A stretch of DNA of 15,401 bases from assembly GCA_024639925.1 (NCBI GenBank), contig JAHEGA010000050.1, positions 1 to 15,401 on the forward strand, written 5' to 3'. A program made the translations under genes and the position numbers. Shown here piece by piece: positions 7,052-14,034 of this stretch (position 1 is its first letter; every line of letters starts with the position of its first letter). The stretch comes from Microbacteriaceae bacterium (GTDB lineage Bacteria; Actinomycetota; Actinomycetes; Actinomycetales; Microbacteriaceae). The notes under the pieces are model-generated. The model had not been told where the DNA came from, made no database searches, and saw only the letters and a list, made by a program, of their open reading frames with translations.

Positions 7052-9526
7052 CTAGGACTCGAGGGCGCCCGCCGGCTCTGGTTCCACCTCGCGCTTAGAG
7101 GACGTGAACGTGAATTCAGTGCCATCAAAGTCCACCGTCACTGTGTCACCAGGTGACAGTTCGCCCTGAAGGATTCGCTCGCTGAGCGCATCCTCGACGT
7201 TCTGCTGAACGGCACGGCGCAGAGGCCGTGCTCCCATGGCAGGGTCCCAACCACGCGAAATGAGTTCCTTGCGCGCAGGGTCGGAGACCGTCATCGCGAT
7301 GTCGCGATCGAGCAACCGGTCACCCAGGCGCTTGATGAACAGCTGCACAATCTGCAGCAGCTCGTCTTCGACCAGCTGCGGGAAGACAATCGTTTCGTCC
7401 ACCCGGTTGAGGAACTCAGGCTTGAAGTTCTTCTTCAGTTCCTCGACAACCTTGGCCTTCATCGACTGGTAGCTGGCTTCCGCGTTTCCATCCATCGTGA
7501 AGCCCACCGGACCACCGGTGATGTCCTTGGTCCCCAGGTTGGTGGTCATGATGATGACGGTGTTCTTGAAGTCAACAACGCGACCCTGGCCATCGGTCAA
7601 GCGTCCCTCCTCCAACACCTGCAAGAGAGAGTTGAAGATATCCGGGTGGGCTTTTTCGATTTCGTCGAAAAGCACCACGCTGAACGGCTTGCGACGGACC
7701 TTCTCAGTCAACTGACCGCCCTCTTCGAATCCGACGAACCCTGGAGGGGCGCCAAAGAGACGAGACACCGTGTGCTTTTCACCGTATTCCGACATATCGA
7801 GCGCGATCAACGCGTCTTCGTCGTCGAACAGGAATTCCGCGAGTGCTTTCGCAAGCTCCGTCTTTCCCACACCGGTGGGTCCGGCGAAGATGAACGACCC
7901 ACTGGGACGCTTGGGGTCTTTCAGACCCGCGCGCGTGCGGCGGATGGTTTTGGACAGGGTAGAAATGGCTTGTTCCTGCCCAATGACGCGCTGGTGCAGG
8001 GCCTTCTCCATAAACATGAGGCGTGCAGTTTCTTCCTCAGTCAGCTTGAAGACGGGGATCCCGGTCGCGGCAGCAAGCACCTCGGCGATAACGCCCTCAT
8101 CGACAACACCGACTCCGCCGGCCTCGCCACTGCGCCACTTCTTTTCCAGCTGCAGGCGCTCGCCGAGGAGAGTTTTCTCTTCGTCGCGCAGCGACGCAGC
8201 CTTCTCGAAGTCCTGGCCCTCAATAGCCGCTTCCTTGCGAGAACGAACGTCAGCAATTTTGCCGTCAAACTCCCGCAACTCGGGTGGGCTGGAAAGAATT
8301 GACAGTCTCAGGCGCGCTCCGGCTTCATCGATCAAGTCGATGGCCTTGTCGGGCAGGAACCGATCTTGCACATACCGATCCGCGAGGTTCACGGCTGCAT
8401 CGATAGCGCCATCAGTGATGGAGACACGGTGGAAGGCCTCGTACTTGTCACGAAGGCCCTTCAAAATGTTGATGGTGTGAGCCGGCGAGGGTTGGTTGAC
8501 CTGCACGGACTGGAAACGACGCTCCAGGGCAGCATCCTTCTCGAAGTGCTTACGGTACTCATCCAGGGTTGTTGCCCCCACGGTCTGCAGCTCACCGCGA
8601 GCTAGCAGAGGCTTCAGAATGCTCGCGGCATCGATAGCACCCTCAGCGGCTCCGGCACCCACCAGGGTGTGGATCTCGTCGATGAAGACGATGATGTCGC
8701 CGCGGGTGCGAATTTCTTTGGTGACCTTCTTCAAACGTTCTTCGAAGTCACCGCGGTAACGCGACCCTGCGATCAATGATCCAAGGTCCAGCGAATAGAG
8801 CTGCTTGTCTTTGAGGGTCTCGGGGACATCACCCTTCACGATGGCTTGAGCCAATCCTTCGACAACCGCCGTCTTACCGACACCGGGCTCACCAACGAGC
8901 ACCGGGTTGTTCTTGGAGCGACGCGACAGAATCTGCATGACGCGTTCCATCTCGCGCTCGCGGCCAATCACCGGGTCAAGCTTGCCGTCACGGGCAGCCT
9001 GCGTCAGGTTCGAGCCAAACTGGTCGAGGACCTGTGAGCCCTTGTCGCTCGATGACTCTGAGCCTCCGACGGACACCGGGTCTTTGCCCTGGTAGCCGGA
9101 AAGCAGCTGAATGACCTGTTGGCGGACGCGGTTCAAGTCAGCACCCAGCTTGACGAGAACCTGCGCAGCGACACCTTCGCCCTCGCGGATCAAGCCGAGC
9201 AGGATGTGCTCGGTGCCGATGTAGTTGTGGCCCAACTGAAGCGCCTCGCGGAGGCTGAGCTCCAGAACCTTTTTGGCGCGCGGAGTGAAAGGAATGTGAC
9301 CGGTCGGAGCCTGCTGGCCCTGGCCAATGATTTCTTGGACCTGCTCACGCACGGCCTCAAGCGAGATGTCGAGCGACTCGAGTGCTTTTGCTGCTACGCC
9401 TTCACCCTCGTGGATGAGACCCAGCAGGATGTGCTCGGTGCCAATGTAGTTGTGGTTGAGCATCTTGGCTTCTTCTTGCGCCAGGACAACGACTCGACGT
9501 GCCCGGTCAGTAAACCGCTCAAACAT
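7052..9526 (-). CDS. clpC: ATP-dependent Clp protease ATP-binding subunit ClpC
   Basis: The 824-residue AAA+ unfoldase feeds substrates to the ClpP peptidase in the cytoplasm. The N-domain has two Clp repeats (about 1-145), each with HNYIGTEHILLGL. NBD1 has Walker A GEPGVGKT (212-219) and Walker B IIVFIDEIH (278-286). The UVR/M-domain coiled coil spans about 418-464. NBD2 has GPTGVGKT (549-556) and VVLFDEI (617-623), and the C-terminal D2-small domain follows. F2, F80 and E89, positions described as contacts for cyclomarin-type ligands in mycobacterial ClpC1, are conserved. A GTG three codons upstream is in frame, but AAGGAG is eight bases before the ATG at 9526 and overlaps that GTG, so the ATG is chosen. 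argA follows after 16 bases, and the pirin gene diverges across an inverted-repeat-rich gap. Confidence 0.98.
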   Translation of the reverse strand: MFERFTDRARRVVVLAQEEAKMLNHNYIGTEHILLGLIHEGEGVAAKALESLDISLEAVREQVQEIIGQGQQAPTGHIPFTPRAKKVLELSLREALQLGHNYIGTEHILLGLIREGEGVAAQVLVKLGADLNRVRQQVIQLLSGYQGKDPVSVGGSESSSDKGSQVLDQFGSNLTQAARDGKLDPVIGREREMERVMQILSRRSKNNPVLVGEPGVGKTAVVEGLAQAIVKGDVPETLKDKQLYSLDLGSLIAGSRYRGDFEERLKKVTKEIRTRGDIIVFIDEIHTLVGAGAAEGAIDAASILKPLLARGELQTVGATTLDEYRKHFEKDAALERRFQSVQVNQPSPAHTINILKGLRDKYEAFHRVSITDGAIDAAVNLADRYVQDRFLPDKAIDLIDEAGARLRLSILSSPPELREFDGKIADVRSRKEAAIEGQDFEKAASLRDEEKTLLGERLQLEKKWRSGEAGGVGVVDEGVIAEVLAAATGIPVFKLTEEETARLMFMEKALHQRVIGQEQAISTLSKTIRRTRAGLKDPKRPSGSFIFAGPTGVGKTELAKALAEFLFDDEDALIALDMSEYGEKHTVSRLFGAPPGFVGFEEGGQLTEKVRRKPFSVVLFDEIEKAHPDIFNSLLQVLEEGRLTDGQGRVVDFKNTVIIMTTNLGTKDITGGPVGFTMDGNAEASYQSMKAKVVEELKKNFKPEFLNRVDETIVFPQLVEDELLQIVQLFIKRLGDRLLDRDIAMTVSDPARKELISRGWDPAMGARPLRRAVQQNVEDALSERILQGELSPGDTVTVDFDGTEFTFTSSKREVEPEPAGALES

Positions 9527-9534
9527 GTGTGCCA

Positions 9535-9540
9535 CTCCTT
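9535..9540 (-). promoter_or_regulatory. Ribosome binding site of clpC
   Basis: AAGGAG on the minus strand is eight bases upstream of the ATG at 9526. It overlaps the alternative in-frame GTG at 9535, which therefore cannot use it. This sets the N-terminus as MFERF, the usual one in the family. Confidence 0.7.
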
Positions 9541-9553
9541 ATTTCGGGGTATC

Positions 9554-9606
9554 GGTGAGACTGCTCACCACTACTCGTATGACGAGAGTAATTGGCAGAT
9601 TCTGCC
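9554..9606. promoter_or_regulatory. Cluster of three inverted repeats in the clpC/pirin divergent region
   Basis: Three short perfect palindromes lie in a row: GGTGAG-ACTG-CTCACC (9554-9569), CTCGT-ATG-ACGAG (9574-9586, with imperfect flanking TA/TA symmetry) and GGCAGA-T-TCTGCC (9594-9606). They sit between the clpC start (9526) and the pirin start (9652). They may be operators for one or both genes, or hairpins in the clpC leader. None matches the HspR HAIR box or the CGC-N-GCG type ClgR box as I know them. The palindromes themselves are certain; their role is inferred. Confidence 0.4.
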
Positions 9607-9639
9607 GATGGGGCGGTGTTCGCCCCCAGCGTGAGTAGT

Positions 9640-9645
9640 TATCCT
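9640..9645 (+). promoter_or_regulatory. Possible -10 element giving a leaderless pirin mRNA
   Basis: TATCCT is followed by six bases (GGCGCG) and then the ATG at 9652. No Shine-Dalgarno is present at suitable spacing. No good -35 is visible. Confidence 0.35.
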
Positions 9646-9651
9646 GGCGCG

Positions 9652-10617
9652 ATGAGTCGTTGGGATGCGGAGACCTGGGCCCCTAGCCCAGTGGCGACAT
9701 CGGACCACGCAGCACTGGAGGTGACGGTCCCCCGCGACGTCCCGCTGGGTGGCCTGCGTGCCATGACGGTTCGTCGCACTCTGCCCAACCGCAGCAGAAC
9801 CACCATTGGTCCGTGGTGCTTCATCGACCATTACGGCCCGGATGATGTCGCCGAATCTGGGGGCATGTCGGTTCCACCCCACCCGCACACCGGGCTCCAA
9901 ACCGTCAGCTGGCTGTTCGAAGGGGAAATTCACCACCACGATTCAACCGGGGCCCAAGCAACCGTCGCGCCAGGATCCATCAACCTGATGAATGCGGGTG
10001 CGGGCATCTCACACTCGGAGGTCTCCACCTCCGACGGCCTCCTGCACGGCGTTCAACTGTGGTTGGTCCTGCCCGAGTCCCTCCGCCACGAACCTGCGTT
10101 TTTTGTCGCGGAGCAGGTCCCCGAGCACCCCCGCGAGGGCGGCTCGCTCCGGGTCTTCCTGGGATCCCTCGAAGGCATCAGCTCGGGTGTTCCCCTCGCG
10201 TGGCCGGGGGTGGGAGCGGAATTTTCGCTCAACCCAGAGGGCACCATGATCCTTTCGGTGGACCCCACCCATGAACACGCCGTTTTGCTGGATGCGGGGA
10301 GCATCACGGTTAATGCTCACGCTTTGGAAGCCCACGAGCTTGGGTACACAGCCACGGGAGAGCGGCAGATTGAGCTCACAAACACGTCTCACACACCAGC
10401 GCGCGGGCTTTTGCTCGGGGGCCAGCCGTTCGAAGAAGAGTTCGTGATGTGGTGGAACTTCATCGGTAGAAGCCACGAAGAGATTCAAGCCTTCCGCGAC
10501 CAATGGCAAGAATCGCTCACGGGCGAACCGGGGCGTTTTGGAAATCTCACCCACATGCCGCCGCTGCCGGCACCCGAGATGCCCGGCGTGCGACTCAAAG
10601 CTCGCAACCGCCGTTAA
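9652..10617 (+). CDS. Pirin family protein
   Basis: The 321-residue bicupin protein has the full pirin metal site. H77 and H79 lie in PPHPHTGLQTVSW, and H121 and E123 lie in NAGAGISHSEV, equivalent to the His56/His58/His101/Glu103 ligands of human pirin, usually binding Fe. The N-terminal cupin covers about 30-140 and the C-terminal cupin about 165-260, ending with FIGRSHEEIQAFRDQW (270-285), another common pirin feature. Some bacterial pirins act as quercetinases; others bind metabolic enzymes. The role here is not settled. The open frame extends 20 codons upstream to 9592, but that part would run through a palindrome and the likely promoter, and the ATG at 9652 gives a typical pirin N-terminus. 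It is divergent from clpC and followed by two small membrane protein genes. Confidence 0.93.
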   Translation: MSRWDAETWAPSPVATSDHAALEVTVPRDVPLGGLRAMTVRRTLPNRSRTTIGPWCFIDHYGPDDVAESGGMSVPPHPHTGLQTVSWLFEGEIHHHDSTGAQATVAPGSINLMNAGAGISHSEVSTSDGLLHGVQLWLVLPESLRHEPAFFVAEQVPEHPREGGSLRVFLGSLEGISSGVPLAWPGVGAEFSLNPEGTMILSVDPTHEHAVLLDAGSITVNAHALEAHELGYTATGERQIELTNTSHTPARGLLLGGQPFEEEFVMWWNFIGRSHEEIQAFRDQWQESLTGEPGRFGNLTHMPPLPAPEMPGVRLKARNRR

Positions 10618-10656
10618 CAGATAACAAGAATTTTGGCACTCTAGACTTTTTGAGCA

Positions 10657-10761
10657 ATGGAACAACCCCAGAAAAAGTCACCGTGGCCCCCGGCCCGAAT
10701 CGCACTGGTGACGATTCTTGTCGGTTTCTTCCTCTACGCACTCACCACACTGATTAGTTAG
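10657..10761 (+). CDS. 34-residue single-TM membrane peptide
   Basis: A small open frame starts at ATG 10657 and ends at TAG 10759-10761. It encodes MEQPQKKSPWPPAR followed by a hydrophobic helix IALVTILVGFFLYALTTLIS. The layout, a short positively charged Pro-rich tail and one membrane span, is typical of real bacterial small membrane proteins. It fits neatly between the pirin stop (40 bases upstream) and the GTG of the next small gene (8 bases downstream) on the same strand. No strong Shine-Dalgarno is seen; TAGACT at 10642-10647 could be a -10 with a 2-3 base leader. No function is recognised. It is below the length limit of most gene callers and may go unannotated. Confidence 0.6.
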   Translation: MEQPQKKSPWPPARIALVTILVGFFLYALTTLIS

Positions 10762-10768
10762 GGACCCC

Positions 10769-10981
10769 GTGATTGAGAACTTCTGGCTCAACGCCCTTTT
10801 TTCGGTAACCCCGACAGCATTGATGGGTGTGCTTTTCTGGTTCGTGATTCGATCCATCCTGCGAGCAGATCGAAGCGAACGCTCCATCTACAAGAAGATG
10901 GAAACCGAAGAGCGTCGGAAGCGAGGCCTCCCCGTCGAGGACGCGGTTACTTCACCAGGGGGAACAACACCGTCTCTCTGA
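10769..10981 (+). CDS. 70-residue small membrane protein of unknown function
   Basis: The protein starts at GTG 10769, with AGGGA four bases upstream, and encodes one hydrophobic span (about 5-30, ending FWFVIRSILRAD) and a highly charged cytoplasmic tail with RSERSIYKKMETEERRKRG (35-53), probably helical. Its last 35 bases overlap the 3' end of the convergent lysS gene. Similar small proteins with the RAD/ER-rich pattern occur near lysS in related actinobacteria as far as I recall, which supports a real gene. No function is known to me. It forms a pair with the 34-residue peptide 8 bases upstream, so the two may be translated together. Confidence 0.75.
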   Translation: MIENFWLNALFSVTPTALMGVLFWFVIRSILRADRSERSIYKKMETEERRKRGLPVEDAVTSPGGTTPSL

Positions 10982-12443
10982 TGCCAAGCCCGGTCAGGGC
11001 CATCATCAAACGGTCAATTCCCATTCCCATGCCGCCACTGGGGGGCATGCCGTGCTCCAGTGCACGAAGGAACTCTTCGTCCACTCTCATAGCTTCCTCA
11101 TCGCCCTTAGCGCCCAATCGAGCCTGCTCGACAAAGCGCTCGCGCTGAACGACCGGGTCAACAAGCTCCGAATAACCGGTCGCCAGCTCAAAGCCGCGCA
11201 CATAGAGGTCCCACTTTTCGACCACACCGGGCCGGGAACGATGTTCTCTCACCAGCGGTGAGGTGTCGACCGGGTAGTCCATGACAAACGTCGGCTTGGT
11301 CAGCGAATCAATCACGAAGTGCTCCCACAGCTCCTCCACGAGTTTTCCGTGGGTGGGCTGAGCGACCTCGATTCCTTGCGCCTTGGCCATTGCCGACAAG
11401 GTGGCCATGTCGGTCTCGGGAGTAATCGTGGTTCCAGAAGCCTCGGACAAGCTCTCATAGAGCGAGAGGCGATCCCACTGACCGCCCAAATCATGTTCGG
11501 TCCCATCAGCCCAGGTCACGGTGTGGCTACCGGAGGTGGCCAGCGCCGCCTTCTGGATGAGCTCCTGGGTGAGATCTGCCATCTGCTGGTAGTCCCCGTA
11601 GGCCTGGTAGGCCTCCAGCATCGAAAACTCTGGGCTGTGAGTGGAGTCTGCTCCCTCGTTACGGAAGTTACGGTTGATCTCAAAAACGCGCTCCAATCCT
11701 CCGACCACGGCGCGCTTGAGGAATAGCTCCGGAGCAATGCGAAGGAAAAGATCCGTTCCAAAGGCGTTGGAGTGCGTCACAAACGGTCGCGCTGTCGCGC
11801 CGCCGTGCTGGGTCTGCAACATCGGGGTTTCCACTTCGAGATACCCGTGCGCAGCGAACGTCGCCCGAAGCGACGAGTTCATCTCGGCGCGCTGGCGAAC
11901 GGTCACCCGCGCCTGCTCGCGCACAATCAAATCGAGATAGCGCTGTCGAACACGGGTCTCTTCATTGAGGTCCGAGTGGAGATTCGGCAGCGGCATCAGC
12001 GCTTTTGCTGCCACCTGCCACTGGGAAGCCATGATGGAAAGCTCTCCCCGTTTGGAGGCAATAACTTCGCCCGCCACGAAGAGGTGGTCCCCGAGGTCCA
12101 CAAACTCCTTGAGTGCTGCGTAAGAGTCCTCTCCCACCTCGCCAAACGACACCATCGCCTGAATTCGCTCGCCCGAGCCTGACTGAAGGGAAATGAACGC
12201 AAGTTTGCCGGTCACCCGCATGTGAACGACGCGTCCCGCAAGACCCACAATTTCCCCGGTGCTGGCTTCTGGCTCCAGATCCGGATGCGCCTGGCGAACA
12301 GCGTCAATCGTGGTGGTGACGCCCAGTGCCACCGGATAGGGCTCGATGCCCTGCTCCAGCATGCGAGCGCGCTTTGCCAGCCTTACTTCATGCTGTTCAG
12401 CGGCATCTGCGCCCTCGGTGGGGGCATCGGAAACGTCAGTCAT
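10947..12443 (-). CDS. lysS: Lysine-tRNA ligase (class II LysRS)
   Basis: The 498-residue cytoplasmic enzyme charges tRNA-Lys. The N-terminal OB-fold anticodon-binding domain (about 60-150) includes VVHMRVTGKLAFISLQ. The class II catalytic domain follows: motif 1 near GYLEVETPMLQ (200-210), motif 2 FEINRNFRNEGADSTHSPEF (254-273), and motif 3 GMGMGIDRLMMAL (471-483) through RETVLFP (489-495). Length is typical of bacterial LysRS, with no N-terminal membrane domain of the LysX type. An in-frame TTG lies directly before the chosen ATG at 12443. The start lies 35 bases after the panC stop, so lysS is probably the last gene of the panC operon. The 3' end overlaps the convergent 70-residue membrane protein gene. 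Confidence 0.97.
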   Translation of the reverse strand: MTDVSDAPTEGADAAEQHEVRLAKRARMLEQGIEPYPVALGVTTTIDAVRQAHPDLEPEASTGEIVGLAGRVVHMRVTGKLAFISLQSGSGERIQAMVSFGEVGEDSYAALKEFVDLGDHLFVAGEVIASKRGELSIMASQWQVAAKALMPLPNLHSDLNEETRVRQRYLDLIVREQARVTVRQRAEMNSSLRATFAAHGYLEVETPMLQTQHGGATARPFVTHSNAFGTDLFLRIAPELFLKRAVVGGLERVFEINRNFRNEGADSTHSPEFSMLEAYQAYGDYQQMADLTQELIQKAALATSGSHTVTWADGTEHDLGGQWDRLSLYESLSEASGTTITPETDMATLSAMAKAQGIEVAQPTHGKLVEELWEHFVIDSLTKPTFVMDYPVDTSPLVREHRSRPGVVEKWDLYVRGFELATGYSELVDPVVQRERFVEQARLGAKGDEEAMRVDEEFLRALEHGMPPSGGMGMGIDRLMMALTGLGIRETVLFPLVK

Positions 12444-12460
12444 CAAGATCTTTCAACCAG

Positions 12461-12472
12461 GGGGATGTCCCC
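12461..12472. repeat. Small inverted repeat in the panC-lysS gap
   Basis: GGGGA-TG-TCCCC is a perfect 5-base-arm palindrome in the 35-base gap between the panC stop and the lysS start. There is no following T tract on either strand, so it is not a clear intrinsic terminator. It could tune lysS translation or be chance. Confidence 0.3.
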
Positions 12473-12478
12473 GTAAGC

Positions 12479-13336
12479 CTACTGACCAAACGTCAGACGG
12501 GCGTTGTCAATCAATCGGGTGCCCCCCACGCGAACGGCAATCAGCAGCTGCGCGTCGCCAGCGAAAGTGTCGGAAGAAACCTCCTCAAAAGTTGTGCTGT
12601 CCACGAGCGCCACATAGTCGAGGGTTAGCGACGGTTCGCTCGTCAGCACATCCCGAGCCGCCTGGACCGCAGACTCGGGGGTACGCGCGGTCTTTGCCGC
12701 CCCCAAAGCACGGGGAATGGCCTGGGCAGACTGACGTTCATCGGCACTGAGATAAGCGTTTCTGCTGGAGAGGGCAACCGCGTCCTCATCGCGCACTGTT
12801 GCAACCGGAATGACCTCGATTGGTGGTGCTTGCGTTGCCAACATCGTCTGAACCAACCACAACTGTTGGGCATCCTTCTGCCCCATGACGAGATAGTCAG
12901 GAGTGACCGCCTCGACCAAACGCTTCACCACGGTCAGTACTCCCGTAAAATGACCGGGGCGCGATGCGCCCTCCCACACATCCCCGATCGGCCCTGCATC
13001 CGTGAGCTCGGTGCGCAGCGCACCGTCTGGGTAGATGTCTGATTCCGCAGGCGTCCACAGCACATCCACACCCAGCCCAGCAAGTGCCTCAAAGTCTGCG
13101 TCAATGTTCCGCGGATACTTCTCAAAATCCTCACCCTGCCCAAACTGCAGCGGGTTGACATACACACTCACCACAATTCGATCGGCGCGCTCACACGCCA
13201 CCCGCACCAACTGGTGGTGACCTGCGTGCAGGGCACCCATAGTCGGCACGAACGCGATGCTCTCTCCCGCCTTTCGCCAAGTGTCCACCTGCGCGCGCAG
13301 GTCAACGACGCTGGTCACGCTCTGAAGCGTGCTCAC
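12479..13336 (-). CDS. panC: Pantothenate synthetase (pantoate-beta-alanine ligase)
   Basis: The 285-residue cytoplasmic enzyme joins pantoate and beta-alanine with ATP, the last step of pantothenate (coenzyme A precursor) synthesis. Family motifs are in order: VPTMGALHAGH (30-40, the HxGH nucleotide site with H37 and H40), NPLQFGQGEDF (61-71), MGQKDAQQLW (151-160) and SSRNAYLS (190-197). Length matches the family. The start is GTG at 13336, and its GTGA overlaps the TGA of the DUF2520 gene by four bases, a classic translational coupling. A CAGGG lies about six bases upstream. No panB or panD is seen in the window. Confidence 0.97.
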   Translation of the reverse strand: MSTLQSVTSVVDLRAQVDTWRKAGESIAFVPTMGALHAGHHQLVRVACERADRIVVSVYVNPLQFGQGEDFEKYPRNIDADFEALAGLGVDVLWTPAESDIYPDGALRTELTDAGPIGDVWEGASRPGHFTGVLTVVKRLVEAVTPDYLVMGQKDAQQLWLVQTMLATQAPPIEVIPVATVRDEDAVALSSRNAYLSADERQSAQAIPRALGAAKTARTPESAVQAARDVLTSEPSLTLDYVALVDSTTFEEVSSDTFAGDAQLLIAVRVGGTRLIDNARLTFGQ

Positions 13337-14034
13337 TCCTGACCCTGCTCAACCTCATTGCCCGACACTGCCCGAAGGGCGTTGTCCACGCTGGAGCCCA
13401 CCAAGGCGGCCATCACGACACCGGGGTTCGCCACCCCAGCCAGTCGCAACCGGGATGCCGCCTCCTCGATCGTGGTGTGAGAAAAACTGGTAGCTAGCGC
13501 CACCGCGGACGCAACGTGAGCGCGATTGTCCTCCGATATTGCGAGGGGCTCCAACCCCATCTCGACCGCGAGGGCATGGGCGATGGGTGATGCAACAGGC
13601 GGAGCTGACACCACACACCACGCCCCCGCCATCCTGGTGCGATCCATGCTCCATCCGCTGAATTCCATCAGTGGATGCAGGCCAATCGGAATAACGCCCT
13701 GGGCCACGGCTGGCGCAAGGGCATCCAGGCCGTGAGCAATGGAGGTGTGGGCCACAATTTGGCCCGAGCGCCAACCGTGCGTGGCAGCAACGCCTTCCAC
13801 AAAACCCGGTAGCTCCGAATCGGGGAGAGCCAAGAGAACAAGCTCGCTTCGCTCACAAATCTCCGCTGGCGTGAGGAAAGGCACGCCCTGAAGCATCGCT
13901 TCGACCCGTTCGCGGTCCTCGCTCGGCGAGGTAATCCCCACAATGGCGTGACCGGCGCCGGCCAGCGCTGAAGCCAGCACGGGGCCAATTTTTCCGGCCC
14001 CGATGACTCCCACTCCCAGCCGGGAAGAATCCAT
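13333..14034 (-). CDS. Rossmann-fold DUF2520 protein, possible ketopantoate-reductase-like oxidoreductase
   Basis: The 233-residue protein has an N-terminal Rossmann NAD(P)-binding domain starting VGVIGAGKIGPVLASAL (with GAGKIG as the glycine loop), a middle segment VLLALPDSELPGFVEG and IVAHTSIAHGLDALAP, and the conserved GLHPLMEFSG, then an all-helical C-terminal DUF2520-type domain ending ANPGVVMAALVGSSVDNALRA (split here for reading). The architecture resembles ProC, PanE and related dehydrogenases. Its four-base overlap with panC suggests a role in pantoate supply. The ATG at 14034 overlaps the upstream PH-gene stop as TGATG. A GTG one codon earlier (14037) has GAAAGG at tighter spacing and is an equally possible start. 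Confidence 0.85.
   Translation of the reverse strand: MDSSRLGVGVIGAGKIGPVLASALAGAGHAIVGITSPSEDRERVEAMLQGVPFLTPAEICERSELVLLALPDSELPGFVEGVAATHGWRSGQIVAHTSIAHGLDALAPAVAQGVIPIGLHPLMEFSGWSMDRTRMAGAWCVVSAPPVASPIAHALAVEMGLEPLAISEDNRAHVASAVALATSFSHTTIEEAASRLRLAGVANPGVVMAALVGSSVDNALRAVSGNEVEQGQE

Noticed and set aside
7646..8480. Two long plus-strand open frames antisense to clpC
   Set aside because: They mirror highly conserved ClpC coding sequence, have no domain signature or start signal, and are expected in high-GC genes.
10009..10665. 218-codon minus-strand open frame opposite pirin
   Set aside because: It is antisense to conserved cupin motifs with intact metal ligands; it has no recognisable family and no promoter or ribosome binding site.
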